From CAYTSA01 sp964440345 (GTDB lineage Bacteria > Desulfobacterota > Desulfovibrionia > Desulfovibrionales > Desulfovibrionaceae), in assembly GCA_964440345.1 (NCBI GenBank), contig CAYTSA010000022.1:1-43338 (forward strand): a stretch of DNA of 43,338 nt, given 5' to 3'. Below are positions 33,653 through 42,912 of this stretch, in pieces (positions within the stretch are counted from its first letter, which is position 1; the number at the start of each line of letters is the position of its first letter). A model generated the notes under the pieces. It was not told the DNA's origin and did no database searches. It was given only the letters and a program-made list of their open reading frames with translations. The translations under genes were made by a program, and so were the position numbers.

Positions 33653-34309
33653 TTATTTGTGTCGCCACTCCATGTTCAGCCGCGCGTTGCCGCCGAAGAT
33701 GAGACACCACAGCCGTTCAAAGGCGTGGCCCGTATTATTGGCGTCGTGAGGGTCGCTTTCCACTATTTTCAATGCCTTTCGATACATGGCAAAGGGCCGC
33801 AACAGGATGCGCCGCCGGGAAACCATGAACAACCCGGCCGGCGCCCGCACGTGGAAGGACTCTGGAACCGGGCCGGCGAATAGCTGCGCGTAGATTTCGC
33901 CCATCGGAATGTCCTTGCCAAACCCGGCCCAGCGGCTGCGATTCTTTTCGTCTTTTAATTCGTGCGGCCGGCCCAGCACGTCGCAGCGCAGTTTATAAAA
34001 GGCAAAGCCCTTGAACGGGACGCCGCGAGCCGCCAGCTCCCGCGCCTGCTCGCCAAAGGACTCCGGCGTGGTCCCCGGAGCCATATGGCCGAAGGGCGCA
34101 GCCTGCACAAACACAGTGTGTTCTGGAAACTGCGGATAACGGCTGACGATGTGATGCAGATATGTGTGGCTCTCCCGGCCAATGTTGGGTAAGGGATTTT
34201 CCGCAGGCTGGCCGGATTTGTCATACACCACAGCCGGCAAACCAGTGGCGTCGATCCAGGACACGTCTTCCCTGTAACGGGCCACAACCATTTCAATGCT
34301 GGGGGTCAT
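33653..34309 (-). CDS. DUF3431 domain-containing protein
   Basis: About 218 residues from the ATG at 34309 (MTPSIEMVVARYREDVSWI), which matches my memory of DUF3431 N-termini. Internal features include YDKSGQPAENPLPNIGRES, SHTYLHHIVSRYP and HTVFVQAAPFGHM. The family resembles glycosyltransferases of unknown specificity. Longer starts at 34363 (ATG) or 34366 (GTG) add a non-conserved-looking leader that reads through repeats. It is divergent from ligA. The function is unknown. Confidence 0.75.
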   Translation of the reverse strand: MTPSIEMVVARYREDVSWIDATGLPAVVYDKSGQPAENPLPNIGRESHTYLHHIVSRYPQFPEHTVFVQAAPFGHMAPGTTPESFGEQARELAARGVPFKGFAFYKLRCDVLGRPHELKDEKNRSRWAGFGKDIPMGEIYAQLFAGPVPESFHVRAPAGLFMVSRRRILLRPFAMYRKALKIVESDPHDANNTGHAFERLWCLIFGGNARLNMEWRHK

Positions 34310-34387
34310 GGCTGGTTTGTGCTCCGACCGGGCAGGCTTGTCAATTGGCCTTGTCAATTCCATCACAAACGCGACGCCTTACGCATC

Positions 34388-34416
34388 TTGATTTATGGTG
34401 CGTTTACAGTTTTAAT
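34388..34416 (+). promoter_or_regulatory. Predicted promoter of ligA
   Basis: TTGATT (34388-34393), a 17-bp spacer and TTTAAT (34411-34416). Transcription would start about 28 bases before the GTG start. Confidence 0.45.
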
Positions 34417-34450
34417 GTTTCGTTGCCGCATACTTTTACAGGAGCAAAAC

Positions 34451-36572
34451 GTGACAGCGCCAAACCACTTACGGGAGCGGGCAGAAAAGCTGGCCGCTCA
34501 AATAGAGCATCACAATTACCAGTACTACATACTGGACCAACCCGCGATAAGCGACGCCGAGTACGACGCGCTGTTTCGGGAGCTGCAGCAGCTCGAACAA
34601 CGCTTCGAAGACCTGCAGCGGCTGGATTCTCCCACCCAGCGCATAGGCGCGCCGCCTGCAGACGAGTTGCCCAACTACGAACACCGCATGCGCATGTACA
34701 GCCTGGACAACGCCTTCAACCGCGAGGAGTGGGATAACTTCGTGGCCCGGGTGCGCCGGCTGGAGCCCAAAGCCGATCTGGCCTTCTGGGTGGACCCCAA
34801 AATGGACGGCCTGGCTGTGGAAACCGTGTACGAAAAAGGCGTGCTTACCGTGGCCGCCACCCGCGGCGACGGCCAAACCGGAGAAGAAGTGACCGCCAAC
34901 ATGCGCACCGTGCGCAATCTGCCGCTAAGATTGACGCCTGTGGACGGAACGTTGCCGTCGCTGCTGGAAGTGCGCGGCGAGGTGGTCATGGCCAGGGAGG
35001 ACTTTGCCCGCCTGAACGAGCGGCAGGACGCTGAAGGCGGCAAGGTCTTTGCCAACCCGCGCAACGCTGCAGCCGGATCCGTGCGGCAGTTGGACTCTCG
35101 CGTCACGGCGCGGCGGCCGCTACGCTTTATGGCCTATGGCGTGGGCGTGGTGGAGTGGGACAAAGGCCCGCTGTGGAAGACCCAGAGCCAGGTGATGGGC
35201 CTGCTGGAAAAGCTGGGGTTCACCATCCCGCCCCACGCCAGGCTGTGCAAAACCCAGGACTCGGTCTGGGGCTATTACGAACAGTTGGAAAAACAACGGG
35301 ACGAGCTGCCTTTTGAGATCGACGGCGTGGTGGCCAAGCTGGACGAGCACGCCCTGCAAGCCGCCCTGGGCTACACCTCCCGGGCGCCGCGCTGGGCCAT
35401 TGCCGTCAAATTTCCCGCCCACCAGGCCGAGACGATCCTGCAGCGCATAGAAGTTCAGGTGGGCCGCACCGGCGTACTGACCCCGGTGGCGCATCTGGAG
35501 CCAGTGTCCGTGGGCGGCGTCACCGTTTCCCGGGCCACGCTGCACAATGAGGACGAAATCAAGTCTAAGGACCTGCGCGAAGGCGACCGGGTGGTTATTC
35601 AGCGAGCTGGCGATGTGATTCCAGAAGTGGTTCGGGCCCTTTTCGAACACAGGGCGGAGGATTCCCAGCCCTTTGATTTCCCCACCCAATGCCCGGCCTG
35701 CGGCGACCAGGCCCAGCGGTTGCCCGGCGAGGCCGCCTGGCGCTGCGTTAACATGGCCTGCCCAGCTGTGCAAAAGGAGCGGGTCATTTTCTTTGCCTCC
35801 AAGGCAGGGCTGGACATCGAAGGGCTGGGCCGTAAATGGGTGGAACAGCTCGTGGCCAGCNNNNNNNNNNGGACAGCGGGCTGGTGCAAACCCCGGCCGA
35901 CTTATTTGATCTGGACGAGTCCAAACTTTTAGACTTTGAGCGCATGGGTCCCAAGCTGGCCGGCAACATCGTGGCCTCCATCCAGGAAACCAGGGAAAAG
36001 GCCACGCTGGACAAGCTGCTGCGCGCGCTGGGAGTGCGCCACGTGGGCGCCCAGACCGCCCGGGCTCTGGCTGCCCGCTTCGAGTCCATGGACGCGCTGC
36101 AACAGGCCAGCAAGGAAGACCTCATCGCTGTCGAAGACGTTGGCCCCATAGTGGCGGACTCCATTTTCGCATTTTTCCGTAACAAAGACAACCAGAAGGA
36201 GCTGCAACGGCTCAAGGAGCGCGGCGTATGGCCCCAGGCGGCCACGCCGGCCCGGGCAGGCGGCCCTTCGCCTCTGGCGGGGAAGACATTTCTCTTCACC
36301 GGCTCGCTGCCGGGCGTGTCCCGGTCCCAGGCGGCGCAACGCGTGGAAGAACTAGGCGGCGCCGTTGTTTCATCAGTGTCTAAAAAGTTGGACTATCTCG
36401 TGGCCGGGGCGGACCCCGGCTCCAAGCTGGACAAAGCCCGGGNNNNNNNNNNCGGGACTTAGGGATACCAGTGCTTGAGCCAGACGCCTTTCTCAGCCTG
36501 TTGCACTCAGGCGACGCACATGAAAATCATAAAAAAGCGAACACACAGTTCTCATTACTGAACGGGCCGTAA
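34451..36572 (+). CDS. ligA: NAD-dependent DNA ligase (two assembly gaps inside)
   Basis: LigA seals nicks using NAD. It starts at a GTG (34451) with AGGAG upstream. The sequence shows domain Ia, the adenylation motif DPKMDGLAV (Lys nucleophile), the OB fold, a four-Cys zinc finger (CPACG ... CVNMACPA), HhH repeats and a BRCT domain (LAGKTFLFTGSLPGVSRSQA). N runs at 35861-35870 and 36443-36452 put the flanks in different frames. The flanks overlap (GGCCAGC with GGACAGC; CGGG with CGGG), and merging them gives one open frame of about 696 residues ending at 36572. The gene is therefore probably intact and the gaps contain no missing bases. Confidence 0.95.
35861..35870. other. Assembly gap 1 (10 N) in ligA
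   Basis: Left flank ends CGTGGCCAGC and right flank begins GGACAGCGGGC. The seven-base overlap has one mismatch. Joining them gives EQLVASGLVQTPADLF in frame, as expected for LigA. Confidence 0.9.
36443..36452. other. Assembly gap 2 (10 N) in ligA
   Basis: Left flank ends AAAGCCCGGG and right flank begins CGGGACTTAGGG. The CGGG overlap gives DKARDLGIPVL in frame, the normal LigA C-terminal BRCT end. Confidence 0.9.
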
Positions 36573-36609
36573 CCGCCGTTCGCAGCGCAAACCATACAAG
36601 GAGGCACAT

Positions 36610-37389
36610 ATGAGCACGCCAATCGTCGTTAACGGGGCCCTGGGCCGCATGGGCGCAACCATCATTTCCGTCGTTCAAACCGACCCGGACGTATCCCTGG
36701 CCGGCATGGTGGACAAGGCTGTCTGCAAGCCCACGAGAGACGCCATCAGCTGCACCCAGGGGACCAGCCTGGACGCGGTCTTGCCCCAGGCTCCCGGGGC
36801 GGTGGTCATCGATTTCACTGCGCCGGAGGCCACTGTGGCGGCGGCCGCCAAATGCGCCGAGCTGGGCGCGCCCATAGTTTCCGGCACCACCGGCCTGACC
36901 CCGGAACAGCAGGCCAAGCTGGCCGAAGCAGCTCAAACCGTGCCTGTACTCTGGTCTCCGAACATGAGCATAGGCGTGAACACGCTGCTGCAGGTGCTGG
37001 GCGACCTGGTGCGCAAGCTGGGCCCCAACTACGACATGGAACTGGTCGAGTTGCATCATAAAATGAAGAAAGACGCGCCCAGCGGCACGGCCATCAAGCT
37101 TGCTCAATGCCTGGCTGAGGCCCGGGACTGGGACTACGGCGCAACCAAGCGCTACTGCCGCGACGGCCTCATAGGCGAGCGGCCGCACGAAGAAATCGGC
37201 GTGCAGACCATCCGCGGCGGCGACGTGGTGGGCGTGCACACTGTCTACTTTCTTGGACCTGGCGAGCGCATCGAGGTGACGCACCAGGCGCATAGCCGGG
37301 AGACCTTTGCCCAGGGCGCTGTGCGTTGCGCCAAATGGCTGGCTGGCCAGAAGCCCGGGAAGCTCTATACCTTTGCAGACATGTTGTAA
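36610..37389 (+). CDS. dapB: 4-hydroxy-tetrahydrodipicolinate reductase
   Basis: 259 residues. It makes tetrahydrodipicolinate for lysine and diaminopimelate. The N-terminal motif IVVNGALGRMGATIISVV binds NAD(P)H. SGTTGLTPEQQAKLAEAA and WSPNMSIGVNTLL follow. ELVELHHKMKKDAPSGTAIKL carries the catalytic His and Lys. AAGGAGG precedes the ATG. It begins 37 bases after ligA and 15 bases before nadE, so all three are probably cotranscribed. Confidence 0.96.
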   Translation: MSTPIVVNGALGRMGATIISVVQTDPDVSLAGMVDKAVCKPTRDAISCTQGTSLDAVLPQAPGAVVIDFTAPEATVAAAAKCAELGAPIVSGTTGLTPEQQAKLAEAAQTVPVLWSPNMSIGVNTLLQVLGDLVRKLGPNYDMELVELHHKMKKDAPSGTAIKLAQCLAEARDWDYGATKRYCRDGLIGERPHEEIGVQTIRGGDVVGVHTVYFLGPGERIEVTHQAHSRETFAQGAVRCAKWLAGQKPGKLYTFADML

Positions 37390-37404
37390 CATTCAGGAGA
37401 GTCT

Positions 37405-39060
37405 ATGCTCATCGCCATGCTGCAGTGCAACCTCACCGTGGGGGACCTGGAAGGCAACGCCTCCCGCCTTCTGGAAGCAGCCAAGCGAGCCTCCATGGCC
37501 GGCGCCAGACTGTGTGTCGCCACAGAACTGGCCATTACCGGTTATCCGCCCCGGGACTTGCTGCTGAACAGCAGCTTTCTGGACGCCGCATGGGACCAGG
37601 TGCATACCCTGGCCAGGGAAATGGCTGATCTGCCGCCTTGCCTGGTGGGCGTTCCCGAACCCAACCCCTCCCAATGGGGCAAGCCGGCGTACAACAGCGC
37701 AGCCCTGTTGCGCAGGGGCAAGGTGGAGCAAACTTTTCGCAAGCGCCTGCTGCCCACCTACGACGTGTTTGACGAGCACCGCTACTTTGCAGCCGGCGAA
37801 TGCGCCGGCGTCTTTGACCTGGACGGTTTCCGGGTGGGCGTAACCATTTGCGAGGACGTTTGGAACGACACAGACTTCTGGGCCCCGCGGCCAATGTACG
37901 ACAACGACCCGGTGGACGACCTGATGCAGGCTGGGGCGCAGGTCATCGTCAACCTGTCTGCCTCGCCGTTTTCCCTGGGCAAACAGAAAGTGCGCGAGGC
38001 CATGCTTGCCCAACTGGCAAAAAAGCGTAGAACGCCTGTCATTTACGTTAACCAGGCGGGCGGCAACGACGACTTGGTCTTTGACGGCCGGTCCATGGGC
38101 TTCAACGCTGACGGGGTGTTATTCGCCCGGGCGGCTGCTTTTAATGAAGAGGTGAAGTTGGCCGACCTGGACGGCTGCCATGCGGCCTCCCATGGCGTGT
38201 GGGAGGACGCCAGCAGCACAGAAGAGAACGCCTGGAGGGCTCTGGTGCTGGGCGTGCGCGACTATGTGCGCAAATGCGGCTTCAGCCGCGGCGTCATCGG
38301 CCTCTCAGGCGGGGTGGATTCTTCGCTGTCTGCGGCCATTGCCGCCGAAGCCCTTGGCCCACGCAACGTGCTCTGCGTCATGATGCCTTCGCCTTTCTCC
38401 AGCGAATCGTCCATCACTGATTCTGAAAAACTAGTGGAGAATCTGGGCGTAAAAAGCCTTACCCTGCCCATTGAATCCATTATGCAGGCGTATGATGACG
38501 TGTTGAGCAAGCCCTTTGCGCTGTATGACAAGGACGTAACCGAAGAGAATATTCAGGCCCGCATCCGGGGCGTTCTGCTCATGGCTTTATCAAATAAATT
38601 CAGGGCCATGGTGCTGACAACTGGAAACAAGAGCGAGCTCTCCGTGGGCTACTGCACCATATACGGGGACATGGCCGGGGCCATGAGCGTCATCGGCGAC
38701 GCGCCCAAGGGGCTGGTCTACGGCGTCTGCCGCTGGCTTAACGCAAAACGGGGCGAGGCAATCCCGGAAAACGTGCTGACCAAACCTCCTTCGGCCGAGC
38801 TGCGGCCTGACCAGACGGATCAAGACTCCCTGCCGCCCTATGACATACTGGACGCCATACTGGAGCGCATGGTGGAGCTGCGCCAGCCAGTGGACGCCAT
38901 TGTAGAGGCTGGTTTCGACCGCGCCACCGTGGTCCAGGTCTGCAAACTGGTGCGCGCCGCCGAATTCAAACGCAAACAAGCGCCCCCGTGCGTCAAGATC
39001 ACCGACCGGGCCTTCGGAACCGGCTGGCGCATGCCCGTAGCGGCCCGCATAGCCTGCTGA
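37405..39060 (+). CDS. nadE: Glutamine-dependent NAD+ synthetase
   Basis: 551 residues. It amidates nicotinic acid adenine dinucleotide to NAD. The N-terminal nitrilase-type glutaminase has the Glu-Lys-Cys triad: Glu41 (ATELAITGYPPRDLL), Lys113 (RKRLLPTYDVFDE) and Cys149 (GVTICEDVWND). The C-terminal synthetase has the PP-loop GLSGGVDSSLSAA (near 300), then TTGNKSELSVGYCTIYGDM. CAGGAGA precedes the ATG. It lies 15 bases after dapB and 19 before treS. Confidence 0.97.
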   Translation: MLIAMLQCNLTVGDLEGNASRLLEAAKRASMAGARLCVATELAITGYPPRDLLLNSSFLDAAWDQVHTLAREMADLPPCLVGVPEPNPSQWGKPAYNSAALLRRGKVEQTFRKRLLPTYDVFDEHRYFAAGECAGVFDLDGFRVGVTICEDVWNDTDFWAPRPMYDNDPVDDLMQAGAQVIVNLSASPFSLGKQKVREAMLAQLAKKRRTPVIYVNQAGGNDDLVFDGRSMGFNADGVLFARAAAFNEEVKLADLDGCHAASHGVWEDASSTEENAWRALVLGVRDYVRKCGFSRGVIGLSGGVDSSLSAAIAAEALGPRNVLCVMMPSPFSSESSITDSEKLVENLGVKSLTLPIESIMQAYDDVLSKPFALYDKDVTEENIQARIRGVLLMALSNKFRAMVLTTGNKSELSVGYCTIYGDMAGAMSVIGDAPKGLVYGVCRWLNAKRGEAIPENVLTKPPSAELRPDQTDQDSLPPYDILDAILERMVELRQPVDAIVEAGFDRATVVQVCKLVRAAEFKRKQAPPCVKITDRAFGTGWRMPVAARIAC

Positions 39061-39079
39061 AAAAGCACAAGGACAAGCT

Positions 39080-42000
39080 GTGAACAACACCGGACATACA
39101 GCCTGTGACCCGCAATGGTACAAAGACGCCGTCATCTACGAGCTGCACATCAAAGCCTTTTGCGACAGCAACGGCGACGGGATAGGCGACTTCAAGGGTT
39201 TGATAGAGAAGCTGGACTATCTGCAAGACCTGGGCGTCACGGCCATCTGGCTGCTGCCCTTCTACCCCTCGCCACTGCGCGACGACGGCTACGACATCGC
39301 CGACTATCAGTCCATCCACCCAGACTACGGGAACATGCGCGACTTCAAACGGTTCCTCAAAGCCGCCCACGACCGCGGCTTGCGGGTCATCACCGAGCTG
39401 GTGCTCAACCACACCTCTGACCGGCACGCCTGGTTCCAGAAAGCCCGGCTCGCCAAACCGGGCTCCGCGGCCCGCAACTACTACGTTTGGTCGGATACTG
39501 CGGACAAGTACAAAGAAGCCCGGATCATATTTAAGGACTTCGAAGCCTCCAACTGGACCTGGGATAAAGAAGCCGGCGCCTATTTCTGGCACCGGTTCTA
39601 TTCCCACCAGCCAGACCTGAATTTTGAGAACCCCAGGGTGAAAAAGGCCCTGTTCAAAGTCATTGACTACTGGTTTTCCATGGGCGTGGACGGCATGCGG
39701 CTGGACGCCGTGCCCTATTTGTATGAACGAGAGGGGACCAACTGCGAAAACCTGGAGGAAACGCACGAAGTTTTACGCGAGCTGCGGGCTTATGTGGACG
39801 AGCGCTACGAAGACAAGATGTTTCTGGCCGAGGCCAACCAGTGGCCGGAAGACGCCGTTGCCTATTTCGGCCAGGGCGACGAATGCCACATGTGCTACCA
39901 CTTTCCCATCATGCCGCGCATTTTCATGGCCCTGTGGATGGAGGACCGTTTCCCCATCATTGACATTCTGGAACAGACCCCGGACATTCCAGACGCTTGC
40001 CAATGGGCCATGTTCTTGCGCAACCACGATGAGCTGACTTTGGAAATGGTCAGCGATGAAGAGCGGGATTACATGTACCGGGTCTACGCCGAGGACCGCA
40101 AGGCGCGCATCAACCTGGGCATCCGCCGCCGCCTGGCGCCCTTGCTCTCCAACAACCGGCGTCGGATAGAGCTCATCAACTTTCTGCTTTTCTCCTTTCC
40201 GGGCACGCCCATCATTTATTATGGCGACGAAATCGGCATGGGCGACAATTATCACCTGGGCGACCGCGACGGGGTGCGCACGCCCATGCAGTGGTCGCCA
40301 GACCGTAACGCCGGCTTTTCCCGGGTCAACCCGCATTCACTCTATCTGCCCGTTATCATTGACCCTGAGTACCACTACGAAGTGATAAATGTGGAAAACC
40401 AGGAAAAGAACCTCTCCTCGCTGTTGTGGTGGATGCGCCGGGTCATCGCCATGCGCAAGCGATTCAAGGCCTTGTGCCGCGGCTCCTTGGCGTTCGTCCG
40501 CTCAGGCAACCCCAAGGTGCTCTCCTTTGTGCGCCGCTTTGAGGACGAAACCGTGCTGGTGGTGGTGAATCTATCCCGCTACTCCCAGGTGGTGGAAATG
40601 GATTTGTCCAATTACGCCGGAGCCACGCCGGTGGATGTTTTCAGCCAGACCCGATTCCCGGCAATCCACAACGAACCATACGTGCTGCCCCTGGGCTTCC
40701 ACAACTACTACTGGTTCAAACTCTGCCGGCCTGCGGACGAGGACGAAACCGCCAGCGCCGGAGCCTTGGTTATTAGGGATTTGCGCCAGCCCCTGGCCGG
40801 CGATGATGTCCGCGAAGCCCTGGAATACAGCATTCTGCCCCGCTACCTCCGCAAGGCCCCGTGGTTCGGCGCCGGGCTGCGGTCCATCCGGTCCATATCC
40901 ATACAAGACATCATCCCCATGCCCGGCCGCGCGCCCAGAGCCTGGCTTCTCCTGCTGGAACTGGCCTATGACCAGGGCGAAACCGACCGCTACCTCATGC
41001 CTCTTTCGCTGGCCCTGGGCGACAAGGCAGACGACGTGCGCCGGCAGCATCCAGAAGCCGTGGTTACAGACGCTGCGGCCAAGGGGCGCAGCCCAGACGA
41101 ACCGGCGCTGTGTTACGACGGCGTGTACGACCGCGAAGTCCGTGACGGGCTGATGGACTTTATCGTCAGACGCCGCAAATCCCGCGGCCTGGCCGGCGAG
41201 GTCAAGGGAAGCCAGCACGCAGGCTTCCGCTCGCTCTGCAACGGCCAGTCCTGCTTTACCTCCCTGGCGGTCAAGGGCGACCTTTCCAACACCGCCATCA
41301 TTTACGAAGACTCCTTTTTCCTGAAGCTCTACCGCCGGCTGGAGCCGGGGCTGAACCCAGAAATAGAAATGGTCACGTACCTGTGGCGCGACGCCGGCTT
41401 CCGCCATGTTCCCACGCCAGCAGGCGTGCTGGAATACGCGCCGGGCAAGGGCGAGCCACTGGCCCTGGGGCTGCTGCAGAACTTTGTCCCGGCCTCCATG
41501 GACGGCTGGTCCTACGCCCTGGAAGCCGCCAGCCGGTATTATGAAACCATACTCACCGAAGGCGAAGAATCCTGTCCTGAGGCTGCAGCCATTTCCCTGG
41601 CCAGTCTGGAACCGCCCAAAATGAACGACGGCTACAAGGACTGCGTGGGCGCATATTTTCTGGAAATGGTCCGAGTGCTGGGCAAACGCACCGCCCAGAT
41701 GCACCATGCCCTGGCCCGGCCCACCAGCAACGAGCTGTTCAAGCCTGAGCCCTTTTCCAAACTCTACCGCCGCTCCGTATACCAGTCCATGCGCAACCTG
41801 GTCCGCCGGACCCTGGAGAAGCTGTCTAAAAATATGAACAGAGTCCCGGAACAAGCCCGGGGCGCGGCAGGCGAACTGCTCGGCCGGGAAAGGGACATTC
41901 TGGACCGCATCGAAAAACTGAACCGCCAGCCGGTCACGGCGCAGAAAATCCGCATCCACGGCGCCTACCACCTGGGCCAGGTGCTTTTCACCGGCAAGGA

Positions 42001-42421
42001 TTTCACCATTGTGGACTTTGAAGGCGACCCGGCCAAGCCTATAGGCGAACGCAGACTGAAACGCTCCTGTCTGCGGGACGTGGCCGGCATGGTGCTCTCG
42101 TTTCACTACGCGGCGCACACCGCCTGCCGTCGGCATCTGCACCTGCGGCCGGAAGACCGGGAACACCTGACCCCCTGGGTGGACCCCTGGTCTGCAGCCG
42201 CAGCCCGGACCTTTCTGGCCAGCTACGCAGAAGAAGCCAAGGACCTCGCTGCGCTGCCGCCCGAGCCAGAAATGACCATGGCCCTGTTGCAGAGCTTCCT
42301 GCTGGAGCAGGCCTTCACCACCCTGGACATGGACCTGGCCGGCAAACCCAGCCGCATCCCCTTCACCATAGACTTCATCGAGCGGGTGCTGCGTGACTTC
42401 GGCGGGGAGGAAACGCAATAG
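39080..42421 (+). CDS. treS: Trehalose synthase (maltose glucosylmutase) fused to maltokinase-like domain
   Basis: 1113 residues starting at GTG 39080 with AAGGA upstream. Residues 1 to about 550 are a GH13 TreS that interconverts maltose and trehalose. The catalytic residues are present: Asp209 (GMRLDAVPYL), Glu251 (FLAEANQWPED) and Asp317 (LRNHDELTLEM). Residues about 560-1110 resemble maltokinase/Pep2 (NTAIIYEDSFFLKLYRRLEP ... FTIVDFEGDPAKPIGERRLK). The fusion could make maltose-1-phosphate from trehalose for GlgE glucan synthesis, or serve compatible-solute balance; no glgE is nearby. A truncated antitoxin ORF follows 12 bases later. Confidence 0.95.
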   Translation: MNNTGHTACDPQWYKDAVIYELHIKAFCDSNGDGIGDFKGLIEKLDYLQDLGVTAIWLLPFYPSPLRDDGYDIADYQSIHPDYGNMRDFKRFLKAAHDRGLRVITELVLNHTSDRHAWFQKARLAKPGSAARNYYVWSDTADKYKEARIIFKDFEASNWTWDKEAGAYFWHRFYSHQPDLNFENPRVKKALFKVIDYWFSMGVDGMRLDAVPYLYEREGTNCENLEETHEVLRELRAYVDERYEDKMFLAEANQWPEDAVAYFGQGDECHMCYHFPIMPRIFMALWMEDRFPIIDILEQTPDIPDACQWAMFLRNHDELTLEMVSDEERDYMYRVYAEDRKARINLGIRRRLAPLLSNNRRRIELINFLLFSFPGTPIIYYGDEIGMGDNYHLGDRDGVRTPMQWSPDRNAGFSRVNPHSLYLPVIIDPEYHYEVINVENQEKNLSSLLWWMRRVIAMRKRFKALCRGSLAFVRSGNPKVLSFVRRFEDETVLVVVNLSRYSQVVEMDLSNYAGATPVDVFSQTRFPAIHNEPYVLPLGFHNYYWFKLCRPADEDETASAGALVIRDLRQPLAGDDVREALEYSILPRYLRKAPWFGAGLRSIRSISIQDIIPMPGRAPRAWLLLLELAYDQGETDRYLMPLSLALGDKADDVRRQHPEAVVTDAAAKGRSPDEPALCYDGVYDREVRDGLMDFIVRRRKSRGLAGEVKGSQHAGFRSLCNGQSCFTSLAVKGDLSNTAIIYEDSFFLKLYRRLEPGLNPEIEMVTYLWRDAGFRHVPTPAGVLEYAPGKGEPLALGLLQNFVPASMDGWSYALEAASRYYETILTEGEESCPEAAAISLASLEPPKMNDGYKDCVGAYFLEMVRVLGKRTAQMHHALARPTSNELFKPEPFSKLYRRSVYQSMRNLVRRTLEKLSKNMNRVPEQARGAAGELLGRERDILDRIEKLNRQPVTAQKIRIHGAYHLGQVLFTGKDFTIVDFEGDPAKPIGERRLKRSCLRDVAGMVLSFHYAAHTACRRHLHLRPEDREHLTPWVDPWSAAAARTFLASYAEEAKDLAALPPEPEMTMALLQSFLLEQAFTTLDMDLAGKPSRIPFTIDFIERVLRDFGGEETQ

Positions 42422-42433
42422 CAGGAGAACAGC

Positions 42434-42634
42434 ATGGAGGAGACCCCGTTAGTGGCGCAGAACAACATATCCGCAAAATTTATGCATCTAATTGAAGAGG
42501 TCTTTGGCCCCCACGACCCAGGCCGGCTGGTCTGCGGCGCCCGCTACCGTGAAGGGCTTGACAGCCTGTTAAGCAGCGCCTTTGTGCTTGACAATTCCAC
42601 AAAAAATGGTAATATCTTATCATGTCATGAATAG
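42434..42634 (+). pseudogene. Truncated XRE antitoxin copy
   Basis: A 66-codon ORF with a good AGGAGA ribosome-binding site. Residues about 20-42 (EEVFGPHDPGRLVCGARYREGL) match the full antitoxin downstream (EEVFGPRNPGRLVRGARYREGL), and about 66 bases of DNA align with only a few differences. Similarity ends exactly where the helix-turn-helix should begin; the tail is unrelated. Its stop TAG (42632-42634) shares a base with the toxin GTG. It is probably a remnant of a second antitoxin lost by recombination. Confidence 0.6.
42588..42630 (+). promoter_or_regulatory. Toxin-antitoxin promoter and operator
   Basis: TTGACA (42588-42593), a 16-bp spacer and TAATAT (42610-42615). The palindrome TCATG-T-CATGA (42620-42630) covers the expected start of transcription, a sensible site for an XRE antitoxin to repress its own operon. 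The toxin mRNA leader would be only about 12 bases. Confidence 0.55.
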
Positions 42635-42912
42635 TGCTGTATTCTTCCCAAGTCCGAAAACGTATCAAGCGTTTACCCGCAAGAGCCAGAGGGGCGCTTG
42701 AATTTTTAGTGTATGACCTGGAAAGAAACGGCCCAGTGCGAGGAGAATGGCCAAACTACGGTCTGTTACGCAAAGACTGCCATCATTGCCACCTGCAAAA
42801 AGGCAACCCTACTTACGTTGCAGTCTGGAAAGTCATCAACAAAAAGGAAAAACATATCGAGATGACCTATGCTGGAACTCATGAAAAAGCCGACTATAAA
42901 CGGCGCTGTTGA
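42634..42912 (+). CDS. RelE/ParE-superfamily type II toxin
   Basis: 92 residues, basic. RKRIKRLPARARGALEFLV, WPNYGLLRKDCHHCHLQ, PTYVAVWKVI and IEMTYAGTHEKADY match the toxins often annotated as cytotoxic translational repressors of toxin-antitoxin systems (RelE fold). An mRNA-cleaving activity is likely by family but not shown. The start is GTG 42634; the in-frame stop just upstream leaves no other choice. No ribosome-binding site is seen. The toxin precedes and overlaps the antitoxin, the HigBA-like order. Confidence 0.85.
   Translation: MLYSSQVRKRIKRLPARARGALEFLVYDLERNGPVRGEWPNYGLLRKDCHHCHLQKGNPTYVAVWKVINKKEKHIEMTYAGTHEKADYKRRC

Noticed and set aside
35836..36462. ligA as a frameshifted pseudogene
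   Set aside because: The frame changes only across N runs, and flank overlaps restore one continuous reading frame.
40571..42418. 615-codon open frame antisense to treS
   Set aside because: It mirrors the maltokinase part of treS, with no motif and no ribosome-binding site.
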